NCBI GenBank assembly: GCA_904501885.1
Contig: CAJGCP010000021.1
Location: forward strand, 1 to 34,237
DNA length: 34,237 nucleotides
DNA from: an uncultured Acetatifactor sp.
GTDB taxonomy: Bacteria > Bacillota > Clostridia > Lachnospirales > Lachnospiraceae
Direction of reading: 5' to 3'
This document shows, one piece after another, positions 1-6,619 of the stretch. The number at the start of each line of letters is the position of its first letter. The first letter of the stretch is position 1. Made by a program: the position numbers and the translations under genes. Under the pieces are notes generated by a model. That model did no database searches. It saw only the letters and a list, made by a program, of their open reading frames with translations, and had not been told where the DNA came from.

Positions 1-45
1 ATTACAGGAAAATAACACGCGCGCGGTTGCTTGCCTTAATACCGA

Positions 46-106
46 TTTCCGCAGATTGCAAACATAATATATATATAATAATACATACGTTAGCAGAGTG
101 CGTAAA
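46..106. repeat. Double-box imperfect inverted repeat, copy A
   Basis: The outer boxes TTTCCGCA and TGCGTAAA and the inner boxes TGCAAAC and GTTAGCA are arranged symmetrically around an AT-rich centre, with unpaired 3-nt spacers (GAT, GAG). A clearly related copy starts exactly 900 bp downstream at 946. Copy A has one mismatch in each box pair. It lies upstream of the first XRE gene. Its function is unknown; a recombination site or a regulator-binding site is possible. Confidence 0.6.
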
Positions 107-110
107 AACT

Positions 111-171
111 CCCTTAAGGGAATATCCCTTAAAAATCAATATTGATTGCCATATTCTGTAAAATTATGGCA
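111..171 (+). promoter_or_regulatory. Cluster of palindromes upstream of the first XRE gene
   Basis: Three symmetric elements lie directly upstream of the XRE start: the perfect palindrome CCCTTAAGGG (111-120), the perfect palindrome AATCAATATTGATT (134-147), and an inverted repeat TGCCATA/TATGGCA (147-153 and 165-171). Such sites suit autoregulation by a small XRE repressor, but which one is the operator is inference. No consensus promoter was identified with confidence. Confidence 0.4.
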
Positions 172-182
172 GAGGTGGTTAT

Positions 183-407
183 ATGTTGTATATTCAGAGA
201 ATACGCGAATTAAGAGAAGATAATGACTACAATCAAACTTATGTAGCACAGTTAATACACGTCGACCAAACAACCTATTCTAATTATGAATTAGGAAAAG
301 TGCGTATGCCTATTGAATGTATAGTTAAATTGGCCAGAGTTTACAATGTGAATTTAGATTACATAATTGGCGTGAGTGATGTGCGGAATGAGTTTCCCAA
401 AAAATAA
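183..407 (+). CDS. XRE-family helix-turn-helix regulator (74 aa), first of two paralogues
   Basis: This is a small single-domain DNA-binding protein of the Cro/CI (XRE) type, likely a repressor in the mobile element. Residues about 5-60 form the HTH domain. The pattern QTYVAQLIHVDQTTYSNYELG is typical of XRE recognition-helix segments, and the RMPIECIVKLARVYNVNLDYI tail is the usual fifth helix. The start is supported by AGAGGTGG four bases upstream. It has the same length and architecture as the gene at 2005 and is followed by the same kind of terminator, so the two are probably paralogues. The upstream palindromes are plausible operators. Its target genes are unknown. Confidence 0.85.
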   Translation: MLYIQRIRELREDNDYNQTYVAQLIHVDQTTYSNYELGKVRMPIECIVKLARVYNVNLDYIIGVSDVRNEFPKK

Positions 408-443
408 AAGCGGTAGAGGTTGTATGTTACCTTTACCGCTTTT
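406..443. terminator. Bidirectional intrinsic terminator after the first XRE gene
   Basis: An inverted repeat AAAAGCGGTA...TACCGCTTTT, with extra pairing AGGT/ACCT inside, overlaps the stop codon of the XRE gene. The A-tract and T-tract flanks let it end transcription from the XRE gene and from the convergent lipoprotein gene. Confidence 0.8.
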
Positions 444-471
444 CCTGTTGGTCTATGGAAGATTATTAACT

Positions 472-909
472 TTAGCAGTCAGGACAATCTATCATACCTT
501 CACCCTTACAAGTTGGGCACTCTCCAACACTACCATATTGACACTTAGTGCACTCATCGTACGTATATCCTTCGCCATCACAATATTCACAATATTCTTC
601 AACACACATTGCTCCACCACACATCCCACATGTAAATTGTTCCCATGTAAATGGATTGGTAATCTTTCCCTTTCCATCACACTTTGGACATTTTACAATT
701 TCGTATCCGACTTTGCAAGATGAACAATCTTCAATATTTATTCTATTCATTCCGTCACACACATCACATCGTAGTTTACCATCAGAACATTTGGAATTAG
801 TACATGATATTTCTCCCACACCATAACAAGTTTTACAAGAGCCACAGGCACTTAATAGAATACACGTAACTAAAACTAAACTTAATAATCCAACCATTTT
901 CTTTTTCAT
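472..909 (-). CDS. Small lipoprotein with DnaJ-type cysteine-rich repeats
   Basis: This 145-aa protein has a lipoprotein signal: a KKK start, a hydrophobic segment of about 15 residues, and a lipobox LLSAC with the lipidated Cys near residue 22. The mature part is almost entirely CxxC/CxxCxGxG-like repeats (CKTCYGVG, CDVCDGMN, CPKCDGKG, CGMCGG, CEYCDGEG, CPTCKGEG), like the zinc-binding central region of DnaJ. No J domain or peptide-binding domain is present. It should be a Zn-binding protein anchored on the outer face of the membrane; its role is unknown. The start is supported by an AAGGAG ribosome site. It lies between the two double-box repeats, so it may travel with the first XRE gene as a cassette. 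Confidence 0.75.
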   Translation of the reverse strand: MKKKMVGLLSLVLVTCILLSACGSCKTCYGVGEISCTNSKCSDGKLRCDVCDGMNRINIEDCSSCKVGYEIVKCPKCDGKGKITNPFTWEQFTCGMCGGAMCVEEYCEYCDGEGYTYDECTKCQYGSVGECPTCKGEGMIDCPDC

Positions 910-945
910 TTTTCTTTTCTCCTTTTCCTGATGGTCTTACGCGAA

Positions 946-1004
946 TTTACGCAGAATGCTAACAGATAATATATAAATATATATACGTTAGCAGAATGCG
1001 TAAA
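946..1004. repeat. Double-box imperfect inverted repeat, copy B
   Basis: The outer boxes TTTACGCA/TGCGTAAA (8 bp, perfect) and inner boxes TGCTAAC/GTTAGCA (7 bp, perfect) are separated by an unpaired GAA on each side and surround an AT-rich centre of 23 bp. It lies between the lipoprotein start and the stop of the SHOCT gene. It is the better conserved partner of copy A at 46-106. Confidence 0.7.
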
Positions 1005-1008
1005 TCTC

Positions 1009-1629
1009 CTATAAGCCAAGTAATTGTTTTTTCTTTGCGTCAAATTCCTCTTGTGTGATAATTCCGGAATCTAACAGTTCTTTAAATTTCTTTAATTCTT
1101 CAGCTGAACTCTGTGCCTGTGTGATGTTTGTTATAGGTGCGCTTACTTTTACATCTTTTGATTGTCGGTCTGCTAAAATCTTTTTAATTGCTTCGTAGAT
1201 TTCATTTCTGTTACTGATACCCAAAAACTTAATTCTGCCCGAAGAAGTTCCAACTGCAATTCCTTTCAGCCAACTTGTTCCAACCGCCGAAATACTATCC
1301 AATGGCAAATCAATTTGTTTTCCTATGGTCTTTCCATAAACTCTTTTGTCGGTTACAACAATTTGATTATCTCGTATGTATAGATAAATGATTAAATAAA
1401 CAATCATAGGTGGCGTTCCCAAAAGCAAAACATATCCACATATTGATTGCAGAATACGACAAATATCTTCAAATTCAAAATCATATGTTTCATACATATT
1501 ATTCAGACTTGCATTTACACACAACAAAACAATTAGTGCTGTAATTACAATTATGATAAATACAAGCAATGTTTTCTTTATTTTCTTTTGATAAGAATAA
1601 TTACTTTCAACAATTTTTCTTTCTTCCAT
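1009..1629 (-). CDS. Membrane protein with PH-like and C-terminal SHOCT domains
   Basis: The 206-aa protein has two hydrophobic segments (about residues 19-42 and 62-86), then a soluble segment with the pattern of bacterial PH-like domains (DNQIVVTDKRVYGK... through IYEAIKKIL). The final 30 residues (AEELKKFKELLDSGIITQEEF) are a textbook SHOCT oligomerisation motif. Proteins of this layout are common in mobile elements and Firmicute accessory regions and their biochemical role is undefined. It starts 16 bases after the stop of the gene at 1646-1900 and is probably co-transcribed with it from the promoter at 1932-1960. Confidence 0.75.
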   Translation of the reverse strand: MEERKIVESNYSYQKKIKKTLLVFIIIVITALIVLLCVNASLNNMYETYDFEFEDICRILQSICGYVLLLGTPPMIVYLIIYLYIRDNQIVVTDKRVYGKTIGKQIDLPLDSISAVGTSWLKGIAVGTSSGRIKFLGISNRNEIYEAIKKILADRQSKDVKVSAPITNITQAQSSAEELKKFKELLDSGIITQEEFDAKKKQLLGL

Positions 1630-1645
1630 TCTTCAATCCTCTTTT

Positions 1646-1900
1646 CTACTCTGTTTCATTTTGATTTGGGAAACATTTCTCACAATGCGAAACTTTAAAA
1701 GGAAGTTGCTCAACTTCTTCTAGTGTGTCAAAACTAATATATTCTAACATTCCTTTGGCATAATAACACTTGTTTTTAATATGTAGCATTTTCTTTCTAC
1801 TACACATGTTTACTACATACTCTTTGGCGTCCGCTTGATACTCTCCTCCTCTATTTACAATATTGACTTTCAATCCATCTTTTGTTTGTCTGTATTGCAT
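1646..1900 (-). CDS. Small protein with Ada-like zinc-binding pattern
   Basis: This is an 84-aa protein of unknown function. The C-terminal half has the spacing HIKNKC...AKGM...FDTLEEVEQL...HCEKCF. That resembles the short zinc-binding module of Ada-type proteins (a Cys after a charged start, a TxEEAxxxGxxPCxxC-like helix, then a CxxC pair). The N-terminal part, about 35 residues, is not recognised. It is the first gene after a promoter with an embedded operator and is followed closely by the SHOCT gene. The zinc-binding assignment is by pattern only. Confidence 0.6.
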   Translation of the reverse strand: MQYRQTKDGLKVNIVNRGGEYQADAKEYVVNMCSRKKMLHIKNKCYYAKGMLEYISFDTLEEVEQLPFKVSHCEKCFPNQNETE

Positions 1901-1931
1901 ATACTCTCTCCTTTCTCATTTGTATAAAATT

Positions 1932-1960
1932 ATTTTAGAGTTTATAACTCTAATTGTCAA
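1932..1960 (-). promoter_or_regulatory. Promoter with embedded palindromic operator
   Basis: On the minus strand TTGACA (1955-1960) and TAAAAT (1932-1937) are 17 bp apart. A perfect 8-bp inverted repeat around TAT (TTAGAGTTTATAACTCTAA, 1935-1953) fills the spacer and touches the -10. It faces away from the divergent XRE gene at 2005, whose product is the obvious candidate repressor. A TATAAT at 1980-1985 could be the XRE gene's own -10. Confidence 0.7.
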
Positions 1961-2004
1961 CCTTTCTATTCGTTTTTCTTATAATGTTTACAGAGGTGTT
2001 TTTT

Positions 2005-2229
2005 ATGAAATATAATGAAAGAATAAGAGAAATTAGAGAAGATAATTCCTTAACACAACAAAAGGTTGCTGACCTTTTACACATTGGTCAAAGAACATAT
2101 GCAGACTATGAAAGTGGCAAGACAAGAATACCCGTAGATAATCTTTTAATTCTTGCCAAATTCTACAATGTTTCTATGGACTATATCACAGGCGCAAGCA
2201 ACATCAAAACAGAATATCCAAAAGAATAA
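2005..2229 (+). CDS. XRE-family helix-turn-helix regulator (74 aa), second paralogue
   Basis: This 74-aa Cro/CI-type DNA-binding protein is colinear with the one at 183 (shared blocks RIREIRED, YxSGKxRxP, FYNVSMDYI). The HTH spans about residues 5-60. The start at 2005 is chosen because AGAGGTG sits nine bases upstream and because it matches the paralogue's N-terminus; an upstream in-frame ATG at 1954 has no ribosome site. It is divergent from the 1646-1900/1009-1629 pair, with a palindromic operator between them. It probably represses that promoter, its own promoter, or both. Confidence 0.85.
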   Translation: MKYNERIREIREDNSLTQQKVADLLHIGQRTYADYESGKTRIPVDNLLILAKFYNVSMDYITGASNIKTEYPKE

Positions 2230-2267
2230 AAACGGAAGTAATCTTGATTGTAATTACTTCCGTTTTT
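2228..2267. terminator. Bidirectional intrinsic terminator after the second XRE gene
   Basis: A 15-bp perfect stem (AAAAACGGAAGTAAT with its complement) has a 10-nt loop and A/T flanks. It lies between the XRE stop and the stop of the convergent 79-aa gene. Confidence 0.85.
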
Positions 2268-2273
2268 ATTTGC

Positions 2274-2513
2274 TTATATACGCTCGTATTTCATATCTAA
2301 AATCGTTTGGTCTATCTTATTGTATAAATCCTCTGCGTCTTTTTGAATGGCTTTTAAAACACTTAATTGAACGTTTAAAACGCTTCTTGCTTTGTCTGAA
2401 GTGTAGCCCTCAACAATTCCGTTAAAGTGTATTCCAACAACGTCTACAAGTGAATCTATATCCTTTAAAATCTCGTTTAAATCTTCCATAATGTTATATA
2501 TTTTTTCCTTCAT
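2274..2513 (-). CDS. Small helical protein of unknown function
   Basis: The 79-aa product is acidic and predicted almost entirely helical, with heptad-like spacing of Ile/Leu/Val (YNIMEDLNEILKDIDSLVDVV, then LNVQLSVLKAIQKDAEDLYNKI), so a short coiled coil is likely. I do not recognise the family. It begins six bases after the integrase stop and is probably translated from the same message, with GGAG in the end of int serving as a distant ribosome site. A role in excision or as an element accessory protein is possible from position only. Confidence 0.5.
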   Translation of the reverse strand: MKEKIYNIMEDLNEILKDIDSLVDVVGIHFNGIVEGYTSDKARSVLNVQLSVLKAIQKDAEDLYNKIDQTILDMKYERI

Positions 2514-2519
2514 TCTTCA

Positions 2520-3479
2520 TCAAACTCCAATCATAATTTTTCTTCTTTTTTCCATATAGTTGCTTTTCTTGAAATTATCAAGAGGGTTGTATGTGTCCAA
2601 GTCACTTGATACATCATTTCCATATAGATTGACATATCGCATAGTTTGTTCGATTGTCTTATGATTGAGAAGTTTTTGAAGTTTAACAGGGTTTCCGCCA
2701 TTCTGTATATAACCTTTTGCAAACGTGTGGCGGAATAGGTGTATTCCTGTTCGCATAACTCCACGTGAATGATTATAGTCTTTCATAGAATCTTCTGCAC
2801 CACGCCTTGTTAATTGTCCGCCCTCATACTCGGGGAATAAATAATCTTCCTCTTGTAGTCCGCTTAATTCAATATACTCCTTTAAAACGTTTACTAGGGC
2901 AGAGGATAAAGGCATATATTTCTGTTTTTTATCCTTGTTCCAAACTAACTTTACTGTGGCTTTTTCAAGGTCTAAATGACAAATCTGAACATTTAAAGCG
3001 GTGCTTAGTCTTTGTCCTGTTGAAAAAAAATAATTTGTCATTGCCCAACAACGCCATTCTACCCAACGACTAGAAGTAGGACGCGCTAGCAATAACTTCA
3101 TCTCTTGTTCTGTGTATGGTTCTTTCAGTTGTTCTTCAAATTTAGGAATGGTAACTTCTATCTGTTCCATATAACCACGCCAAACACAAAAGTAAATAAA
3201 ACGTCTAATATGCTTCATCATTGAAGCCAGCGTCACCCCTTTGATTCCTCGTTCCGTATGGTAATAAATGTAATCTTCTAATGTTTTCTCGGTTATGGCT
3301 GAGAGGTACTTTTCTTTCCCAATCCATTCTCCAAAGTTCCCTACAACAATACGATATTGCCTTTGTGTTTCCTTTGCTAACCCTTTGATTTGATTGTGCC
3401 TATAAAACTCTGCTAGTGCCTGTTCAATGGTACAGTCCTCAATTTCTACTACTCTAACAATCTTTCTTCCTCTTGGCAT
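2520..3479 (-). CDS. int: Tyrosine recombinase/integrase
   Basis: This 319-aa site-specific recombinase should integrate and excise the element at the left of the window. Residues about 15-105 form the SAM-like core-binding domain. The catalytic domain shows R157 (TGQR), the H247-L-F-R250 pair, H273 (LLNH) and the nucleophile Y282, nine residues after H273 as usual. The start at 3479 is chosen for the GGAGGG ribosome site eight bases upstream. A longer in-frame extension to 3611 reads through a tRNA fragment and is not credible. It is immediately next to a truncated tRNA-Leu, the normal place for such an integrase, and may be transcribed from the tRNA promoter. Confidence 0.93.
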   Translation of the reverse strand: MPRGRKIVRVVEIEDCTIEQALAEFYRHNQIKGLAKETQRQYRIVVGNFGEWIGKEKYLSAITEKTLEDYIYYHTERGIKGVTLASMMKHIRRFIYFCVWRGYMEQIEVTIPKFEEQLKEPYTEQEMKLLLARPTSSRWVEWRCWAMTNYFFSTGQRLSTALNVQICHLDLEKATVKLVWNKDKKQKYMPLSSALVNVLKEYIELSGLQEEDYLFPEYEGGQLTRRGAEDSMKDYNHSRGVMRTGIHLFRHTFAKGYIQNGGNPVKLQKLLNHKTIEQTMRYVNLYGNDVSSDLDTYNPLDNFKKSNYMEKRRKIMIGV

Positions 3480-3516
3480 AAAAAAAACCCTCCGTGCATT
3501 TCTTTTTTTTTGAAAA

Positions 3517-3627
3517 AGTCTTGCTCGAAGAGAGTGTGTTTTACTTTTATAAAACTGTTGGAAAACCTCGTGAAAATCGGGCTTGGGGCGATTGCCGAAG
3601 GCAATCGACAATCCTTAGTCTTGCTCG
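3517..3627. repeat. 11-bp direct repeat (candidate att core) 100 bp apart
   Basis: AGTCTTGCTCG occurs at 3517-3527 and again, exactly 100 bp later, at 3617-3627. The second copy is the 5' anticodon stem and loop of the tRNA-Leu fragment; the first lies just upstream of the integrase start. An 11-mer shared between a tRNA anticodon arm and the int-proximal DNA suggests a tyrosine-recombinase core or arm site. The other end of the element was not found in the window. Confidence 0.45.
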
Positions 3628-3650
3628 TCTGCCAATTCCGACACTTCCGC
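3589..3650 (-). pseudogene. 5' fragment of tRNA-Leu(AAG)
   Basis: Read on the minus strand from 3650, the sequence has the start of a Leu tRNA: acceptor strand GCGGAAG, UG, the D arm TCGGAATTGGCAGA, then CAAGA-CTAAGGA (loop with anticodon AAG after U33). From the 3' side of the anticodon stem it degenerates. The stem does not close, a variable-arm-like hairpin follows (3589-3607, 8-bp stem), and there is no T arm, no CTTCCGC acceptor complement and no CCA. It is best read as a tRNA gene broken at the anticodon loop by element integration, which leaves the 5' half with its promoter. Confidence 0.75.
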
Positions 3651-3671
3651 ATTACGCCACGCGCAAGTGTT

Positions 3672-3700
3672 ATAATATCATTTCTTACAAGTAAAGTCAA
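3672..3700 (-). promoter_or_regulatory. Near-consensus promoter of the tRNA-Leu fragment and int
   Basis: On the minus strand TTGACT (3695-3700) and TATTAT (3672-3677) are separated by exactly 17 bp. The predicted start is just upstream of the tRNA 5' end. With the tRNA truncated and no terminator visible before 3479, it probably also drives the integrase. Confidence 0.8.
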
Positions 3701-3711
3701 TGCTTTTTTTC

Positions 3712-3740
3712 AAAAAAAGGCCTCCCTAATTGGGAGGCCT
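3712..3740 (-). terminator. Intrinsic terminator of the uronate operon
   Basis: A 9-bp perfect stem AGGCCTCCC/GGGAGGCCT (3718-3726 and 3732-3740) with a 5-nt loop is followed on the minus strand by seven T. It lies 25 bases after the kdgK stop and upstream of the tRNA promoter. Confidence 0.92.
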
Positions 3741-3764
3741 AATCTGTCAATTTATTTCTGAAAA

Positions 3765-4796
3765 TTATCTCTGTACACGTCCGGAAGCATCGCCACCTGC
3801 AAGTGTCTCTACTTCTTTTCTGGATACCAGGTTGAAGTCGCCGGGGATGGTGTGCTTCAATGCAGAAGCTGCTACACCATACTCCAATGCTGCCTTGAAG
3901 TCCTTGCCATCCAACATACCGCAGATAACGCCTGCTGCGAAGGAATCGCCACCACCTACGCGGTCAACGATGGGATGGATGCTGTACTCTTTGGAGTGAT
4001 AGAATTCCTTGGTGTCTCTGCTGTAGATACATGCAGACCAGCCATTGTCGGATGCAGAATGGCTCACACGCAGGGAAGATACGCAGTACTCGAAGTTGTA
4101 GTCTGCTACCATCTGCTCGAAGATAGACTTGTAACCTGCCAGTTCCAAATCACCGCTGGTCACATCGGTGTTGCCGGGCTTGTAGCCAAGTACCAACTCT
4201 GCATCTTCTTCGTTACCGATACATACATCAACATACTGCATCAGGTTCTTCATGATTCTCTGTGCCTTCTCGGAAGACCACAGTTTCTTACGGAAGTTCA
4301 AGTCTACGGAAACCTTTACGCCATGCTTCTTAGCAGCCTTCAAAGCTTCCTCGGTAAGTACTGCTGCCGCATCAGATACAGCGGGAGTAATACCGGTGAA
4401 GTGGAACCAGTCAGCACCTGCAAAGATTGCATCAAAGTCAAATTCTTCAGCAGTTGCGGTAGAGATAGAGGAATGTGCTCTATCGTAAACCACCTTGGAA
4501 GGTCTCATGGAAGAACCGCTCTCCAAGAAGTAGATACCAAGTCTCTCACCACATTTCGCGATGTGCTTGGTTCCTACATTGTACTTTCTCAGTGCTGCTA
4601 CTGCACACTCACCGATTTCGTTGTTGGGAACTGCAGTAACGAACTCTGCATCATGACCATAGTTAGCCAAAGATACTGCTACGTTTGCTTCACCGCCGCC
4701 GTAGCAAACATCAAACTCGTCAGCCTGGATAAACTTCTCAAAATTAGGGGTGGACAATCTCAACATGATTTCACCCATGGTAATAACTTTTGCCAT
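3765..4796 (-). CDS. kdgK: 2-keto-3-deoxygluconate kinase (PfkB family)
   Basis: This enzyme phosphorylates 2-keto-3-deoxygluconate (KDG) to KDPG with ATP in the cytosol, the fourth step of unsaturated uronate catabolism. The 343-aa protein has the PfkB N-terminal signature GGGEANV (33-39). It also has the C-terminal anion-hole motif DRVGGGDSFAAG (278-289), with D284 as the catalytic base. Its length is normal for KdgK. The substrate assignment rests on the operon with eda and kduI/dhuD. The start has a strong AAAGGAG site. It is the last gene before the terminator at 3712-3740. Confidence 0.93.
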   Translation of the reverse strand: MAKVITMGEIMLRLSTPNFEKFIQADEFDVCYGGGEANVAVSLANYGHDAEFVTAVPNNEIGECAVAALRKYNVGTKHIAKCGERLGIYFLESGSSMRPSKVVYDRAHSSISTATAEEFDFDAIFAGADWFHFTGITPAVSDAAAVLTEEALKAAKKHGVKVSVDLNFRKKLWSSEKAQRIMKNLMQYVDVCIGNEEDAELVLGYKPGNTDVTSGDLELAGYKSIFEQMVADYNFEYCVSSLRVSHSASDNGWSACIYSRDTKEFYHSKEYSIHPIVDRVGGGDSFAAGVICGMLDGKDFKAALEYGVAASALKHTIPGDFNLVSRKEVETLAGGDASGRVQR

Positions 4797-4877
4797 TTTG
4801 TATATCTCCTTTATTCTCTATGCTTTTAATGATTCTATTTGGTGACCTTACAGCCTTTCCATTCATTTAACGCCTAA

Positions 4878-5837
4878 TTATTTCTGCAAAAGATGAATTG
4901 CAAATCCGCCCACTTCTTCTTTCATGTAAAGTGCTTTGTACTTGCCCTTCTCATCTCTTACAGGCTCTACAAACTCAACTCCCAAAACAGTGCTCATATA
5001 GTTCACTGCTCTCTCGATGTAGTTGGTTCTGATAGCGATGTGTCCATGTGTGCCCTTGAAAGGTGTCTTCATCACTTCGATCATAGAACCTGCGAAAATG
5101 GAGCTGTTACCAACTTTTACAGGAATACCGAACATAAATCCAAAACGGTTTGCAATCTTCAACGCTTCGTCTTCGTTTGCGCCGTTGATACCGATGTGAA
5201 TCAATTCGAATCCAAGCATGGTCTGAACTGCTTCTCTGGTCAACTGCTCAATCTTGTCCCACTCACCTGCATTGATCAAATCGCCGGGAACCATCCAGGA
5301 ACCACCGCATGCGATAATCTTGTCGAAATCAAGATAGGTAGTCAGGTTCTTTGCGCTGATACCGCCGGTAGGCATAAACTTCATATTTACATAGGGTGCT
5401 GCCATGGCTTTGATCTTAGCCAAACCGCCGGACTGCTCTGCAGGGAAGAATTTCACCACTTCCAATCCAAGTTCAATTGCCTGCTCAATATCGGAAGGGC
5501 TGGAAGTACCGGGAGTGATAGGAATGTTCTTCTCGATACAATATTTTACGGTATTGGGGTTCAAACCGGGGCTAACGATGAATTTAGCTCCTGCTTCCAC
5601 TGCCGCATCTACCTGGGCTGCGTTCAGCACAGTACCTGCACCTACGCACATCTCAGGGAAATTAGTGGTCATGATCTTGATTGCCTCTGCTGCCGCACTT
5701 GTACGGAAAGTCACCTCTGCACAGGGAAGTCCTCCTGCACACAATGCCTTTGCCAAGGGAAGTGCATCTTCTGCTCTGTCGATTTTTACCACAGGCACAA
5801 TACCGATTTTGCTAATCTGCTCTAATACGGGATACAT
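4878..5837 (-). CDS. eda: KDPG/KHG aldolase fused to a VOC (glyoxalase-like) domain
   Basis: The N-terminal part (about 1-205) is a class I KDPG aldolase that splits KDPG into pyruvate and glyceraldehyde-3-phosphate. It has E41 in AEVTFRTS, GAGTV (67-71), the Schiff-base lysine K129 in VVKFFPAE, and PTGGI (156-160). The C-terminal 110 residues (about 210-319) are an added VOC-type fold (HIGINGANEDEALKIANRFG, then HIAIRTNYIERAVNYM, ending GFAIHLLQ). Standard Eda is near 210 aa, so this is a genuine fusion. The added domain's role is unknown; it keeps His and Glu residues that could bind metal. The start is supported by AAAGAGGT. Confidence 0.93.
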   Translation of the reverse strand: MYPVLEQISKIGIVPVVKIDRAEDALPLAKALCAGGLPCAEVTFRTSAAAEAIKIMTTNFPEMCVGAGTVLNAAQVDAAVEAGAKFIVSPGLNPNTVKYCIEKNIPITPGTSSPSDIEQAIELGLEVVKFFPAEQSGGLAKIKAMAAPYVNMKFMPTGGISAKNLTTYLDFDKIIACGGSWMVPGDLINAGEWDKIEQLTREAVQTMLGFELIHIGINGANEDEALKIANRFGFMFGIPVKVGNSSIFAGSMIEVMKTPFKGTHGHIAIRTNYIERAVNYMSTVLGVEFVEPVRDEKGKYKALYMKEEVGGFAIHLLQK

Positions 5838-5910
5838 ATTTACCTCTTTCTGCTTATTTGCATATTATTTTCTTTGTATTGCTATAGAATACTATTATTT
5901 ACCAATACGA

Positions 5911-6549
5911 TTAAGCCAATACTTCCTTGACTGCTTCTGCGATTTTATCACATTTGCAATTTGCAAAGAAATATTCCTGGAACTTCTCGCCGGACAGTGC
6001 ACCCTTGCAAAGTTCTCTATCCAGATTCTTCAGGATTGTCACCATATCTACATGGGTCACTTCCTTCACGCTGTCAAGAATCTTCTTATTGCGCTGCTCG
6101 GGAACCACTCTCTCCTTGGGATATCCGCCACCACCGGGTGTGCAAAACAATTTCTCAAAGGTGTATTCCAAATTCAATTCACCGCCCCAGCCGAAGCCCT
6201 GTGCAAAAGGCATAGCCACACAGTTTCCATCATTTACCTGAGAGAACAGGTAGGCATCCAAGGGGGAGGTCACATGACCGCAAAGCACTTTGGGGAAAGA
6301 GTTGCAAGCCAGCATTGCGCCCTCGCCGGTACCACAACCGGTGATGACAAAATCTGCTGCACCGGAATTAATCAGAACTGCTGCCAAAATACCATTCTGC
6401 ACATAAGTCAAAGAATTGGGATCTTCTGCACCATACATGCCATAGTTAAATACCTCATGTCCCATGGGCTCCACTACCTTTTTCAAGGTAGCGCAAATCA
6501 ACTCATTTTTCGCAGCCTGACTGTTTTCATTAATCAATGCTATTTTCAT
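5911..6549 (-). CDS. dhuI: DhuI-type 4-deoxy-5-hexosulose-uronate isomerase (RpiB/LacAB family)
   Basis: This 212-aa RpiB/LacA/LacB-fold isomerase resembles, over its full length, the streptococcal DhuI proteins that isomerise 4-deoxy-L-threo-5-hexosulose uronate, the same step as KduI. Diagnostic features are the start MKIALINENSQ, VITGCGTGEGAMLACNSFP with the RpiB-like active-site Cys in GCGTGEG, and GGGYPKERVVPEQRN. An upstream in-frame extension to 6660 overlaps the dhuD stop region. The start at 6549 has GAGG eight bases upstream and matches the family. It sits between dhuD and eda. Its presence with KduI gives two unrelated enzymes for one step. Confidence 0.85.
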   Translation of the reverse strand: MKIALINENSQAAKNELICATLKKVVEPMGHEVFNYGMYGAEDPNSLTYVQNGILAAVLINSGAADFVITGCGTGEGAMLACNSFPKVLCGHVTSPLDAYLFSQVNDGNCVAMPFAQGFGWGGELNLEYTFEKLFCTPGGGGYPKERVVPEQRNKKILDSVKEVTHVDMVTILKNLDRELCKGALSGEKFQEYFFANCKCDKIAEAVKEVLA

Positions 6550-6579
6550 TTTATCTGCCTCACTTAAGATTATACTGTG

Positions 6580-6604
6580 CCCCGCAAGGTGAATCCCTGC
6601 GGGG
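6580..6604 (-). other. Intercistronic stem-loop between dhuD and dhuI
   Basis: A 10-bp near-perfect stem (CCCCGCAGGG with CCTTGCGGGG) and a 5-nt loop has no T-tract after it. In an intercistronic gap of 70 bases it may act as a processing or mRNA-stability element, or partly attenuate the downstream genes. Confidence 0.55.
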
Positions 6605-6619
6605 ACTTTATTCCAAATA

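Noticed and set aside
46..1004. Integron attC sites
   Set aside because: The boxes do not fit the RYYYAAC/GTTRRRY consensus and no integron integrase is visible. Only the general two-box layout is similar.
3480..3611. N-terminal extension of the integrase to 3611
   Set aside because: It would translate part of the tRNA fragment. A strong ribosome site stands before the ATG at 3479.
3589..3650. Intact tRNA-Leu
   Set aside because: The anticodon stem does not close, and the T arm, the acceptor complement and CCA are missing.
3449..3700. 83-aa reading frame across the tRNA region on the minus strand
   Set aside because: The CRNWQTSKT stretch is the usual false peptide from reading through a tRNA-Leu D arm. 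There is no ribosome site.
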